A DNA stretch of 64,000 bases, from assembly GCA_934278995.1 (NCBI GenBank), contig CAKQWM010000002.1, positions 148,789 through 212,788 of the forward strand. Direction: 5' to 3'. The DNA is from an uncultured Clostridia bacterium. GTDB lineage: Bacteria > Bacillota > Clostridia > Christensenellales > Borkfalkiaceae. Position 1 is the first letter of the stretch. Every line of letters starts with the position of its first letter. Shown here piece by piece: positions 43,471 to 54,700 of this stretch. Below the pieces are notes generated by a model. The model saw nothing but the letters and a program-made list of their open reading frames with translations. It searched no databases and had not been told where the DNA came from. The translations under genes were made by a program, and so were the position numbers.

Positions 43471-45282
43471 ATGACTAAATTTATCAAAATTTTATGTGTG
43501 ATTCTGTCTTGTATTCTTTTGTCCGCATGTTTTTACGCATGTAACAAAAAAGGCGACGACGGCGGCGATATCATTATCGACGACGGCGGCAACGTTCGTC
43601 CTTCTGCCGACGGCAAGGAAACTACGGTTAAGTTCTGGGGCTGGGGCGAATCCGGCGAAAAAGAAGTTTTCGAGCGCATCGTAAACGACTTTAACAAAAA
43701 ATATAAAGGCAGTATTAAAGTAACCTACACCCAAAGACCTTCCAACAATTACGGCGAAAGCGTACGTATGGCTCTGGTCGGTTCAAGCGGACCGGACGTC
43801 GTGTACGTGCAGGATAATTACTTCAAGTCTTACGTTACCATGGGGCTTCTGAAAGACATTACCGCCAACGTGAATCAAAGCGAATGGCTTAAAGATTATC
43901 AGACGAGCATGTTCCCCAACACTATGGCTCGTTATAAATATAATCCAAAAACCACTACGTCAAACGCCGACGATCCCATTTACGCCGTTCCCAAGGACCT
44001 TGCGCCTACGGCAATATATTATAACAAGAGCATGATGGCAAACGCCGGCATAGTTATTATAAGCAAAACGGAAGCCGAGGTAAAAACCGCTCTTTCCGAA
44101 GGCAAAACGACGTGGACGACGGGTTCCGAAGCGGGGCTTGACGTTAAAATCAAGGCTTATTATACCAACAGTTCGATGGGCATTAAGGTATTCAATAACC
44201 GGATTCCCATGAACTGGCAGGAATGTGTGGAATTATCCCGCGACCTTATGGCTGCAAACGCGGGTAAGTTCGGGTTTTATTCGGAATGGTGGTTCAATTA
44301 CGGCTGGTCGGTCGGAGGGGACTGCGTTGAATATATCGAAACGGACGATCCTCAGTATAACGGCGGTTATTACAAATTCACCCTTCAGGACGCTTCCAAA
44401 AACTACATCGTTAAAGACGATTGCGCCGAAGGCGTTACCGTCGGCGGTAAGACTTATAAAGCGGGCGAAATCGTATCTTATACGGACAAGCAACGTTTAA
44501 CTTCGGCGCAGAAAGCCAAATGCAACGTTTTACCTTCCATAAGAGAAGCGTTTACCGAATTCGTTCGTTTGTCGCAAGGCGCTAATCAGACCGTAGATTC
44601 GGTAAAAATGAGCGATTTGACCGACGAATACGGTTCCATAAAAGATTTCTACGGTGCGGACGCTAACGGAAATCTTAAAGGATACGCCATTTCTCCCAAC
44701 CCGACTACTATATCGGCGGACGGTAAAAACGGTTACTTTACAAGCGGTAAAGTAGGTCTTTTGGTTTCGACCATGAGCGCCGTTAAGCAAGTGCGCGCAA
44801 ACATGAAAGACGATTGGGACGTTGCGCCTATGCTCGTTTACAAGGAATATAACGACGACGGTACCGAAGTTCTGGTACACGGCGTGCAGGCTGCTCACAG
44901 CGGTTCGGTAGGCATTGCCCTCAACGCGAAAACTTCCAAAACGAACGCGGCGTTCTTATTCGCTTCTTATATAGCGAGCGAATTCGGTCAGACCATTCAG
45001 GCGGACGAAGGTTTTGCGATTCCTTTACAAAGGTCTCTTGCAAATTCGCCGGTTTATATAAGGCCCGAAAAGAAGCCCGCCAACATCAGAGTGTTTATCG
45101 ACGCCTGCGATTACGAAACCCCCGGCGACTGGTGGTATTTACGCGATAAAAAGTGGATAGACGATTGGGCAAGTTTGTTAAACGGCGACGTCCGTAACGC
45201 AAAAATTACTCTTTCGGATTTCTATAGAAGTACGGAATTTACCAAAACGCAGGGTATTTTGTACGAATACACTAAAAAATAA
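43471..45282 (+). CDS. sugar ABC transporter substrate-binding lipoprotein
   Basis: A 603-residue lipoprotein. The lipobox is LLSAC with Cys at residue 20. A low-complexity Asp/Gly linker follows (about 27-45), then a family 1 extracellular solute-binding domain starting TVKFWGWGESGEKEVFERIVNDFNKKY. It is longer than typical members (about 430), with inserts in the C-terminal half. It binds oligosaccharides outside the membrane and feeds the two permeases that follow. GGAGG precedes the ATG. Confidence 0.9.
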   Translation: MTKFIKILCVILSCILLSACFYACNKKGDDGGDIIIDDGGNVRPSADGKETTVKFWGWGESGEKEVFERIVNDFNKKYKGSIKVTYTQRPSNNYGESVRMALVGSSGPDVVYVQDNYFKSYVTMGLLKDITANVNQSEWLKDYQTSMFPNTMARYKYNPKTTTSNADDPIYAVPKDLAPTAIYYNKSMMANAGIVIISKTEAEVKTALSEGKTTWTTGSEAGLDVKIKAYYTNSSMGIKVFNNRIPMNWQECVELSRDLMAANAGKFGFYSEWWFNYGWSVGGDCVEYIETDDPQYNGGYYKFTLQDASKNYIVKDDCAEGVTVGGKTYKAGEIVSYTDKQRLTSAQKAKCNVLPSIREAFTEFVRLSQGANQTVDSVKMSDLTDEYGSIKDFYGADANGNLKGYAISPNPTTISADGKNGYFTSGKVGLLVSTMSAVKQVRANMKDDWDVAPMLVYKEYNDDGTEVLVHGVQAAHSGSVGIALNAKTSKTNAAFLFASYIASEFGQTIQADEGFAIPLQRSLANSPVYIRPEKKPANIRVFIDACDYETPGDWWYLRDKKWIDDWASLLNGDVRNAKITLSDFYRSTEFTKTQGILYEYTKK

Positions 45283-45288
45283 CAATCA

Positions 45289-45329
45289 GCGATGTCGGGC
45301 GTCGGTTTTTATCGGCGCCCCGGCATCGT
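45289..45329 (+). promoter_or_regulatory. intercistronic hairpin after binding-protein gene
   Basis: CGATGTCGGGCG and CGCCCCGGCATCG form a stable imperfect stem with no T tract. Such hairpins between a binding-protein gene and its permease genes usually stabilise the upstream mRNA and leave the binding protein in excess. Confidence 0.65.
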
Positions 45330-45381
45330 GTATTTATCTCCCGCGATAAAATTGCATTAAACGGCGGGAAGGGAGAAAATA

Positions 45382-46305
45382 ATGATAAAAGATGCGGATA
45401 TCGCGCTGAAAAGTTATAAACGCAAAAAATTCAGGTACAACGCCGAAGGATTTTTATTTTCCTTCGCGCCGGTACTTCGTTTTTTGCTGTTCGGATTTAT
45501 ACCGCTTGTAGTGGGGCTTGCAATGGCGTTTTTGAGAATGGAATACACTTACGACCTTGCAGACGGAACTTTTTGTTATTTTGAAAACTTCGAGTACGTT
45601 TTTAACCCCATAAACGGTTTCTGGGACGCGGTAGGCAATACTTTGCTTATGGCGCTTGCATGGCCGATTTCTATGATTATAGCGCTTCTCGTTTCCGTGC
45701 TTCTTACCAAAAACATAAAGGGCAAGCCATTTTTCCGTACGGTATATTTTATTCCCTTCGTTTGTTCGGTGGTAGCGCTGACGCTTATGTGGAACGTTTT
45801 ACTCGACTATAATTACGGTCCCGCGAACGAACTTCTGGAAAAGATTTTAGGTATTCGTATCAATTTCAAGGGAGATCCCGACTGGTACATACCGGGGCTT
45901 ATCGTAATGATGGTATGGAGTACAACGGGCTACAAAATAGTAATTCTGACCGCCGCATTAACCACGGTAAACAAGTCTTACTACGAGGCGGCTTCTCTTG
46001 ACGGCGCGAACGCGTGGCATAAATTCATGCACGTCACGATGCCCGCAATTTCGCCCACGATATTCTTCCTTTTGGTAACGGGAATCATAAACGTTTTGCA
46101 GGAGTTTACCCGTTCTCAGGTATGGAGTTCCAACGGCGGCCCCAACGGAAAGGGGATTACCATCGTTTTTTATCTTTACAACGAAGCGTTTGAATATAAC
46201 AATATGGGACACGCGTCTGCGGTTGCGTGGGTGCTTTCTCTGATGATAATTGCCGTTACGATAGTTAACTTCGTCGTGAGCAAAAAGTGGGTGAAGTATG
46301 ACTGA
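45382..46305 (+). CDS. sugar ABC transporter permease (MalF-like)
   Basis: A 307-residue membrane protein with about six transmembrane helices. The permease EAA loop reads EAASLDGANAWHKFMHVTMPAI near residue 215, the contact site for the ATPase. The N-terminal helix lies near residue 35. It forms the channel with the next gene product. GGGAAGGGAG precedes the ATG. It overlaps the next gene by 8 bases. Confidence 0.93.
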   Translation: MIKDADIALKSYKRKKFRYNAEGFLFSFAPVLRFLLFGFIPLVVGLAMAFLRMEYTYDLADGTFCYFENFEYVFNPINGFWDAVGNTLLMALAWPISMIIALLVSVLLTKNIKGKPFFRTVYFIPFVCSVVALTLMWNVLLDYNYGPANELLEKILGIRINFKGDPDWYIPGLIVMMVWSTTGYKIVILTAALTTVNKSYYEAASLDGANAWHKFMHVTMPAISPTIFFLLVTGIINVLQEFTRSQVWSSNGGPNGKGITIVFYLYNEAFEYNNMGHASAVAWVLSLMIIAVTIVNFVVSKKWVKYD

Positions 46306-47191
46306 CAAGACTAAAGACGCAAAACTGATTGCAAGAACCAAAGCAAAACGTATTACGAGCGAAGTTATTACCTACGCCGTGCTTATCATAGTGGCTTTGT
46401 CGATTTTACTTCCTTTGTATATAGTTTTCGTAACTTCTCTTAAAGGAAAAACGGAGGCGATGGATCCTTCCTTTACGTGGTGGCCCAAAGAAATGGATTT
46501 ACACGGCTATAAGGAGGTTTTTACCTACACGTCCGGCAGTGACGACACCGTTCCTACGGTAATACGGGGATTTATCAATACGCTCATAATCGCTCTGCCT
46601 ACGTCCGTAATAGGCGTCGTGGTGGCGGCGCTTGCGGCGTTCGCGTTCGCAAAACTCGAGTATAGGTCCAAAAATCTTCTGTTTACCGTTTTGGTGGGAA
46701 CTATGATGATTCCGGGTACGATAACTCTCGTTCCGTCGCTGGTTATTTTCGATAAACTCGGCTGGATAGATACTTTCTTACCGCTTATGGTGCCTGCGTT
46801 TTTCGGCGGCGCGAGTTGCGTATTCTTTTTAAGACAATTTTACTTTACAATACCCAACGACCTTATGGACGCGGCAAAAATAGACGGACTCGGAAACTTC
46901 GGTATCTTTTTTACCATAATGTTACCGTTATCGATGCCTGCTCTTATCGCTCAGTTCGTACTTGCTTTCGTCGGCAGTTACAACGCATACTTAGGTCCGT
47001 TGATGTATTTACACTCGCCCGAAAATTACACCTTACAGATTGCTTTACAGTTCTTTAAGGGGACTTATACAACCGACTGGGCGGTAGTAATGGCGGGGGC
47101 AGCCGTATCGCTTGTTCCGACGCTTTTGCTTTATTTGTTCGGTCAAAGATATTTTATCGAAGGTATTGCCACGAGCGGTATGAAGATATAA
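46298..47191 (+). CDS. sugar ABC transporter permease (MalG-like)
   Basis: A 297-residue membrane protein with about six transmembrane helices. The EAA loop is MDAAKIDGLGNFGIFFTIML near residue 190. The pattern of helices and the C-terminal GIATSGMKI fit the MalG/UgpE group. It pairs with the upstream permease. No ATPase gene follows directly, which is usual when a shared MsmX/UgpC-type ATPase energises several importers. Confidence 0.93.
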   Translation: MTDKTKDAKLIARTKAKRITSEVITYAVLIIVALSILLPLYIVFVTSLKGKTEAMDPSFTWWPKEMDLHGYKEVFTYTSGSDDTVPTVIRGFINTLIIALPTSVIGVVVAALAAFAFAKLEYRSKNLLFTVLVGTMMIPGTITLVPSLVIFDKLGWIDTFLPLMVPAFFGGASCVFFLRQFYFTIPNDLMDAAKIDGLGNFGIFFTIMLPLSMPALIAQFVLAFVGSYNAYLGPLMYLHSPENYTLQIALQFFKGTYTTDWAVVMAGAAVSLVPTLLLYLFGQRYFIEGIATSGMKI

Positions 47192-47301
47192 CTTATTTTT
47201 TATCGGATAAACGGCGTTTTGATTTTTCAAACGCATCGGCTGAAAATATTCCGTTTTCGGACGAAAATAACAAAAAAAACGACTCTTTTGACGGAGATAA
47301 C

Positions 47302-49068
47302 ATGAAAAAATTGCTGATTTTGATTATAACGGCGCTTCTCGCCGTAACGCTCGTATCGGCGCTGAGCGGATGCAATAAGTCTGACGATCTCGGCGTAGTC
47401 GATTTGACGTACTACGACGAAACCGACGAAACGCGCGGTTTTAACGACAATCTGTTTTATCGTAACGATTTACTCGAAACCGGCGCGGATCCTTGCGTAA
47501 TCAAGGTAAACGAAGGCGAGTACGACGGTTGGTTTTTCCTTTACGGGACAACCGACACCACGAGTAATACCGCTTACGCCTGCTGGAAGAGTAAAGACCT
47601 CAACAACTGGCAAGCGGTTTCAATCTGTTTCGTTCCCGAGTCTTCCTCCTGGGGGCAAGCGTCTTTATGGGCGCCGGGCGTAATTTACGATCCGACGGAC
47701 GGTAAGTATTATTTATTCTACAGCGCGCAGAACTCGGCAAGCGGTTATTATAATACAAAATATCTCGGTATGGCTGTATCCGACAGCCCCGCAGGTCCTT
47801 TCGTTCAGTACACCGGAACAAATGGAAACGGCGACGCGATAACCCTTAGCGATCCCATTTTCGATATAAGAAAGGCGAAGGACGCGCCCTTTTTCAAAAC
47901 CGAATACGCCAAAAAAGTAGAATCGTACAAAGCAAATTCGAGTTTTATAGACGCATGTCCCTTCATTGCTTCCGACGGCAGTAAATATTTATATATGTGC
48001 CGTAGCAGAAACGCCAACAAAACCAACGTTATTTCCGTAGTAAAAATGAAAGATTGGGCTACTCCGGATTATAACACTTACGCCGAAATAACCACTTGTA
48101 ACGCTACGACGCTCGGAGGAAGCGAAACGACCGAGCGCGCCGAAACCACTTTAAACGAAGCGCCCTACATGACCGAGCATAACGGAAAATTTTATCTTAC
48201 TTTTTCCATCAACGCAACGACTGATCCCGAATACGCCGTAATGCAGGCGATATCGGATAATCCCATGGGACCTTTCACAAAGATTCAGGAAAGTAAAGGC
48301 GGGCTTGTTATAGGTATAGACTATTTAGGTAACGAATGGGACCACGTTTTGTGTTGCGGAAGCCACTCGTTTGTAGAAGACGGCGACGAAATGTGGATTG
48401 TCTATCATCAGGACCGCAACCGCGCAAGCGAAGGTTTGTCGGGCGCAGGCTCGAACAATCGCGCTTTTACCTCGGACAGAGTAAACTGGATTAAAAACGG
48501 TGACGGTATAGACGTAATCAAAGCAAACGGACCTACTACAAGTCTTCAACCCTTACCGTCCTCGTTTTCGGGCTATAAAAACCTTGCGCCCGACGCGACG
48601 GTTACGGTAACCCAAACGGTTGGCGGTAAAACGACGAATATAAACGGCGACAGCGTGAAACCTATTAACGACGGTATTATTCGTTTCCATAATATTGACA
48701 TAATAGACGAATTTTACGCCGAAGGCGTCGTTGCGGTAACCCTTGACTTCAACGATTACGTCACGGCAAGGTCCTTGCTTTTATACAACAGTTGTTTTTT
48801 TGACAGCGCATTTTACCGCGTTGCGAGGATTGATTTTAAATTCCGCAAAAACGTACAGGGAACTATGCGTACCGGCACGGCGCGTATAGACAACCTTTAT
48901 TACGACATAGAAAAATATTCTCAACTCGATATGGGCGTTATGCGTCCCGGCGCGCCGCTCATAGTCGAATTTGACGAACTTGAAATAAATTCGGTTACGA
49001 TTACCTTCGTTTGTCCCGACGGGCAAGACAAAATAGGTATCAACGAAATAATGCTTTTAGGTAAGTAG
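47302..49068 (+). CDS. GH43-like beta-propeller lipoprotein
   Basis: A 588-residue lipoprotein. The signal peptide ends in the lipobox LSGC with Cys at residue 24. A five-bladed propeller follows, with ADPCVIK (likely catalytic Asp) near residue 62, LWAPGVIYDPTDGKYYLFYS (transition-state Asp) and NEAPYM (likely acid Glu) near 291. These are GH43 signatures, so arabinan, xylan or related side chains may be cleaved. The C-terminal 190 residues lack an obvious assigned domain and may bind carbohydrate. It lies 110 bases after the permease. Confidence 0.82.
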   Translation: MKKLLILIITALLAVTLVSALSGCNKSDDLGVVDLTYYDETDETRGFNDNLFYRNDLLETGADPCVIKVNEGEYDGWFFLYGTTDTTSNTAYACWKSKDLNNWQAVSICFVPESSSWGQASLWAPGVIYDPTDGKYYLFYSAQNSASGYYNTKYLGMAVSDSPAGPFVQYTGTNGNGDAITLSDPIFDIRKAKDAPFFKTEYAKKVESYKANSSFIDACPFIASDGSKYLYMCRSRNANKTNVISVVKMKDWATPDYNTYAEITTCNATTLGGSETTERAETTLNEAPYMTEHNGKFYLTFSINATTDPEYAVMQAISDNPMGPFTKIQESKGGLVIGIDYLGNEWDHVLCCGSHSFVEDGDEMWIVYHQDRNRASEGLSGAGSNNRAFTSDRVNWIKNGDGIDVIKANGPTTSLQPLPSSFSGYKNLAPDATVTVTQTVGGKTTNINGDSVKPINDGIIRFHNIDIIDEFYAEGVVAVTLDFNDYVTARSLLLYNSCFFDSAFYRVARIDFKFRKNVQGTMRTGTARIDNLYYDIEKYSQLDMGVMRPGAPLIVEFDELEINSVTITFVCPDGQDKIGINEIMLLGK

Positions 49069-49079
49069 GAGGAAATAAC

Positions 49080-51683
49080 GTGAAAAGAAACAGATTGATT
49101 CCCATACTTATTTTATCCTTGGTGTTTGCTACCTCGTTATTGCTCGCTTGCACAACGAGCGTAAGTTATACCTTCTCCGAATACTCTTTTGAAAAAAGAA
49201 ACGACAAAGTCGAAGCCCTGGTTAAAGACGAAGGCGTCGTTATCGACGGCGTTTTGGACGAACCTTTCTGGCAAGACGCAAAAAAGACTGCGTTCACTAT
49301 TAAAAGCAAGGTCTCCGACGACGTAACAATGACGACTATGACCTACATTTCCGATTTCGGCGTGTACTTCGGTATAATAGTCAACGATTACGCCGTTTAT
49401 TACAACTCCGAACGCGCCGCGTCGAGAAACTCCTCATCCGAAATTTATATAAGAGGTTTCGGCAACAGCGATACCGAAACCTACAACATTCGTCTTGCTC
49501 CTACGGGAATTGACGGCGAAATACAAAAATCAACCAATTCCTGGCGACTTACAATGATAAACGGCAAGCCGGAGTATCGTCAATGGGTTTACAAATGGGA
49601 AGGCGCTTCGACGGTTTTGGGTAACATTAACACGAGTTTATGCCAAGGTTACGTTGGCGAAGCCTTCGTTCCATGGAGTACTCTCGGCGTCGGTAACTGC
49701 GGTTACGTACGCTATATGCCCGCTTTCAACCACGTCGAAACGGAAAGCGCGAGCGGGGGAGAGCGTACCTGGACGGGTACCCCCGGCTGCGACCTGAAGC
49801 AACCCGACTCTTACAAAGTAGTCTGCAACGACGGCATAGTGGATCTCGACGGCAAAGAACCTACCATACTTAACGCGCCGGCAATCCATTTAAGCGACGC
49901 TTTAATTCAAGGCGACAACTACGTTGCTACGGTTTCTGCAACCTCCAACTTCGACAAGAACGGGCTTAACGATTTTCAGAGCGCCGTTGACGCGGTCTGG
50001 AACGTTCCGTCTATAGTTAAGTTAACCAAAAACGCAGATAATACGGTTAATATTGCAGTTCCCAAAAATAAAATCAACGAACTTATCGACGGTATGGAAT
50101 ACTCCGTTACTTATTTAGGGGTAACCCAGAAAGCCGAAATTTTATACGCGCCCGTAACCCTTGACGGCTACGCCGACGATAATTACGGGGCTAAGATATC
50201 GCGCAGTACGTTAAACGGCGCAAGTCAGATAACCCGCGCGAAGCCCGCAAGAAAAGGCGTATATATAATGGTGGAAGTTACCGACGGAAACATTCAATCG
50301 GGTACCCATACGGAAACCTACTTTACCTTCGGCGACGTATGCAAAAAGGGCAGAAGTTGGCAGATAAGATATTATCCGCAAAGCAATACCTATAAGACTT
50401 ACGCCTACAACACCCCCAACAGCAGCGGTTTTGCCTGGTCGGAACTTACCGGTAAATCAAAACTTAAAATCAACGTTATCGGAAAGATAACGGCAACCGG
50501 TTACAATCTGGAAATTTACGTTCCTTATTCGTCGTTATCCTTTACTTCCTCGTGGGACGAAGTCAAAGTCCTCTCGTGTTACGGCTATTATAAAGAGGGC
50601 GCTACGAAAGTTACCAACGTTGACGGCGACACGGTTATCGGCAACAGATACGTGTGGAATATCGACAACTATCTGTCTTTCGGCGAAAACGGATATATTC
50701 GTAAATCCGTCAAACTCGACAATATAGTAATTACCGACGAAGATTTTTCAAACGGCAATTACGTCAAAGACTTTTACGTTACCGACGACGAAAACAATCC
50801 TCTTACGGTAGATGAGTTCTACTTCCTTAACGAATATATAAGCGCGAAAGAGGGCGGCGGTTATACCATAACCGTTCCTGAAAAAGATAAAAACAAATTT
50901 GCTAAACCTTACTCCGACGTAATAATGATCGACGGAGAGGAATACACTTTGTATTTTGAAATTTTCTCAAGGTCCAACGCGAATATTTTCGTCGATTATA
51001 AAAACGGCGTTTTGGTCAATACAGGCACCGATTCTTCCGCTGAAATTTCGACGGTTAAACTTAATTCGGAGCGTAACAGCACGGAATTTTTAAACGTTGC
51101 CGCCCCCGTCTTTACAACGGGCATCGACGGCGATCAAAACGGAGCAATCGTTACGAATAACCGTAACGGCGCTTACACCCTTTTGAAAGGAGTAACGACG
51201 GGTACGACCGACTTCACCGTATCGGCATGGTTAAAAATAGACGCATCCACCGTTATATCTTCCGGCAACAGCACGATGCTGTTCGGTACTACGGGCGTTG
51301 ACGGCGTCAAAAAGGAAAAAGGTTTCTATCTTACGATGCGTAAAGGCTCCGTTTACTCCCTGCAGTTTTCTTACTTCGGCGATACCCGCACCACCGTTGA
51401 CGAAAAGACAAAATCTCTTCCCTTCGAGGCGGGAAAATGGAATCTTATCACCATGACGAGAAAGGGGAACAATCTGACTATTTATCTCAACACGCGTAAG
51501 GTTTACACCGTTACCATGACGGACAACGCCGATTTAGGCGGAAACATACTTGCTTTCGGCGGGTTTATCGGCGATAGTTTTACTTATAGCGACAGCAATA
51601 TAACCTTCGATAACGTATGTTACTTTAACCGCGCGTTGGGCGAAAACAACGTTAAAGCGCTCTACAAAGAGTACGCCGAATAA
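49080..51683 (+). CDS. surface lipoprotein with CBM9-like and LamG domains
   Basis: An 867-residue lipoprotein starting at GTG with AGGAGG five bases before it. The lipobox is LLLAC with Cys near residue 24. Two CBM9/DOMON-like regions occur: VIDGVLDEPFWQDAKKTAF (about residue 57) and a second with LDGYADDNYG (about 360). The C-terminal 200 residues form a LamG/concanavalin-type domain (DFTVSAWLKI, KWNLITMTRKGNNLTIYLN, FIGDSFTYSDSNITFDNVCYFNRAL). It likely captures polysaccharide at the cell surface. It resembles the following gene in design. Confidence 0.8.
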   Translation: MKRNRLIPILILSLVFATSLLLACTTSVSYTFSEYSFEKRNDKVEALVKDEGVVIDGVLDEPFWQDAKKTAFTIKSKVSDDVTMTTMTYISDFGVYFGIIVNDYAVYYNSERAASRNSSSEIYIRGFGNSDTETYNIRLAPTGIDGEIQKSTNSWRLTMINGKPEYRQWVYKWEGASTVLGNINTSLCQGYVGEAFVPWSTLGVGNCGYVRYMPAFNHVETESASGGERTWTGTPGCDLKQPDSYKVVCNDGIVDLDGKEPTILNAPAIHLSDALIQGDNYVATVSATSNFDKNGLNDFQSAVDAVWNVPSIVKLTKNADNTVNIAVPKNKINELIDGMEYSVTYLGVTQKAEILYAPVTLDGYADDNYGAKISRSTLNGASQITRAKPARKGVYIMVEVTDGNIQSGTHTETYFTFGDVCKKGRSWQIRYYPQSNTYKTYAYNTPNSSGFAWSELTGKSKLKINVIGKITATGYNLEIYVPYSSLSFTSSWDEVKVLSCYGYYKEGATKVTNVDGDTVIGNRYVWNIDNYLSFGENGYIRKSVKLDNIVITDEDFSNGNYVKDFYVTDDENNPLTVDEFYFLNEYISAKEGGGYTITVPEKDKNKFAKPYSDVIMIDGEEYTLYFEIFSRSNANIFVDYKNGVLVNTGTDSSAEISTVKLNSERNSTEFLNVAAPVFTTGIDGDQNGAIVTNNRNGAYTLLKGVTTGTTDFTVSAWLKIDASTVISSGNSTMLFGTTGVDGVKKEKGFYLTMRKGSVYSLQFSYFGDTRTTVDEKTKSLPFEAGKWNLITMTRKGNNLTIYLNTRKVYTVTMTDNADLGGNILAFGGFIGDSFTYSDSNITFDNVCYFNRALGENNVKALYKEYAE

Positions 51684-51790
51684 TTTTTATGCCGTCCTTA
51701 TTATCGGGAAAGATAAACAATGACGGCGAGTCAAAGGCTAAATTATTTGCAAGGCAAATAAAAAAATAAATTCATCTAAGGAGGAATCAG

Positions 51791-54700
51791 ATGAAAAAAA
51801 CATTGGCAATCGTAACGTTTGCGCTCGCAATCGTTATGTCGTTCGCGCTTGCGGCATGTACCGTTCAGCACGTGCATAATTTCGATACGCCGTGGTCGTA
51901 TAACGAAACCGAACACTGGCATACCTGCACCGATTGCGACGAGATACGCGATAAGGCTGCGCATACCGGAGGAAAAGCAATTTGCGGTGATCGGGCAATT
52001 TGCGAAGTCTGCGGTCAGCCGTACGGCGAAATCGGCAATCACGACTGGGGCGAATGGAAACAAACAAAGGCTCCCACTTGCTCGGAAGAAGGCGTTGAAA
52101 CGCGTGTTTGCAAGATAAACCCCGAACACAAGGAAAATCGTCCCATCGCTAAATTAAATCACGAATGGAGCGAGGATTGGAAAAAGAACGAAACCGAACA
52201 CTGGCGCGAATGTTCGGTCTGCAAAGAAATTAAAGATAAGGCAGAACACTTGTTCGGAGACTATCAGGTAACGACGCAACCGACTTATGAATCGACAGGT
52301 CTTAAAAAACGCACTTGTTCGGTTTGTTTACATGAAGAAACCGAAGTTATCGATAAACTCGTCAAAGTCGATACCATAACCATCGAAGGTGAAAGCGAAG
52401 TAATGCTTGACGTAGGAGAATTCGTTACTCTTACCGCCCTCGTAGCGCCCGAAAACGCCACCGACAAAGGTCTTAACTGGCAAAGTAGCGATGCTTCCGT
52501 TGCCGAAGTCGTTAAAGGAAGGGTAGTAGCGCGCGGAGCGGGCGTTGCAACGATAACCGTAACCGCCAACGACGGGCAAGGCGCAAGCGCAACGGTAACC
52601 GTCAAAGTAACCGTTTTACCCGAAAGCGTAACGTTAAACTGCGACGATAAATACATTGCCGTAGGACAAAAGACGAATATTACGGCAACCGTTTTACCCG
52701 CCGACGCAACCGATACCGCGTTGACCTATGAAGCAGATAACCCTGCGGTTGCGACGGTTGACGAAAACGGTCGGGTAACCGGTTTGAAAGAAGGAGTGGT
52801 AACCGTTACGGCAAAAACTTCCAACAACGTAACCGCAAGCGTATCGTTTTACGTAACCGCGGCTACGATAGACGGCGATTTAACCGACGCGTTATATCAG
52901 GGCAAGTATGCGTTACATAACGACGCGTTAAAATACAACAATAATACGGCGACCAACCCCGTTAAAAACCTTACCAAAGTCGTGTTGGGCGAAAGCGGAT
53001 TATATATAACCCACGACGTAACGGATAATTTTGTCGGCAAACAAAGCCGCGTGGAAGACTTTATCTGCTTTGGCGATACCAAGGTAGCAGGTTCCGCAAC
53101 TCAGAAATCCAACACTTATTACTTCCGCTTCTATCTGCATAAAGAAAACGGCAAAAACTTTACAAACTATTATAACGGTAACGAAAGCGGTAATTATCCC
53201 TGGACGTACGACGCTTCGTTAGAAGTATATTACGTCGTTAAAGCGACTGAAAACGGATATACCGTAGAGGCGTTTATACCTTATGCCACTTTAGGCGTTA
53301 GTCAAAAACCCGAAAGCGTTCAATTCCTCGGATTAAGCATGATTTATCCTAACGAAGCGGACGCCGCCGCAGATAAAAACATAAAATCAGCGGTCGGCAA
53401 CAGCTACGGTATGGCTCAGAAGAACTTCTTTAATCTTGCAAATTACCTGACGTTTGACGACCTCGGATACTACGGTTGGGAAAAATCTTCTTTCGGTATA
53501 ATCGAAAAGATTAACGACGTTATTTTGGGCAGTCCCGACGTCGTTGACGGAAACTATCAAACCGAAATTACAATTAAGTCTAAATTCCAACTCGACAATT
53601 CCTTCACGGCATACGAAGGTTTGACCTTTGATAACGAGTACGTAACGGAAAAAGGAAGCGGAATATATAAAATTTCCGTACCCGAAGAAAAACAGCCCGA
53701 ATATAAAGACGGCGTAACCGTATCCGTAAAACGCGGAACGGAAGTTTTAGGTACGTTTAAGATCGCTCTTTCAAAAGATATCCCCGTACAGGATATAACG
53801 ATCGACGGCAATTTATATACCGTCGTCGGCGGGCAATTGAATCTCGGCGTTACTTATATTCCTGCCGACGCAAACGCTTATAAGACGATAACCTGGACGA
53901 CCGGAAACGACCAAATCGCAACGGTTGACGAAAACGGCGTCGTAACGGGCGTAGGATTAGGTTCCGTCGTAATTAAAGCAACCACCGGAAACGGCGTGGA
54001 AAAGAGCGTAACGGTTTTAGTTGCGGAAGCCAATATAGACGGCGATTTAACCGACGCGTTATATCAGGGCAAGTATGCGTTACATAACGACGCGTTAAAA
54101 TACAACAATAATACGGCGACCAACCCCGTTAAAAACCTTACCAAAGTCGTGTTGGGCGAAAGCGGATTATATATAACCCACGACGTAACGGATAATTTTG
54201 TCGGCAAACAAAGCCGCGTGGAAGACTTTATCTGCTTTGGCGATACCAAGGTAGCAGGTTCCGCAACTCAGAAATCCAACACTTATTACTTCCGCTTCTA
54301 TCTGCATAAAGAAAACGGCAAAAACTTTACAAACTATTATAACGGTAACGAAAGCGGTAATTATCCCTGGACGTACGACGCTTCGTTAGAAGTATATTAC
54401 GTCGTTAAAGCGACTGAAAACGGATATACCGTAGAGGCGTTTATACCTTATGCCACTTTAGGCGTTAGTCAAAAACCCGAAAGCGTTCAATTCCTCGGAT
54501 TAAGCATGATTTATCCTAACGAAGCGGACGCCGCCGCAGATAAAAACATAAAATCAGCGGTCGGCAACAGCTACGGTATGGCTCAGAAGAACTTCTTTAA
54601 TCTTGCAAATTACCTGACGTTTGACGACCTCGGATACTACGGTTGGGAAAAATCTTCTTTCGGTATAATCGAAAAGATTAACGACGTTATTTTGGGCAGT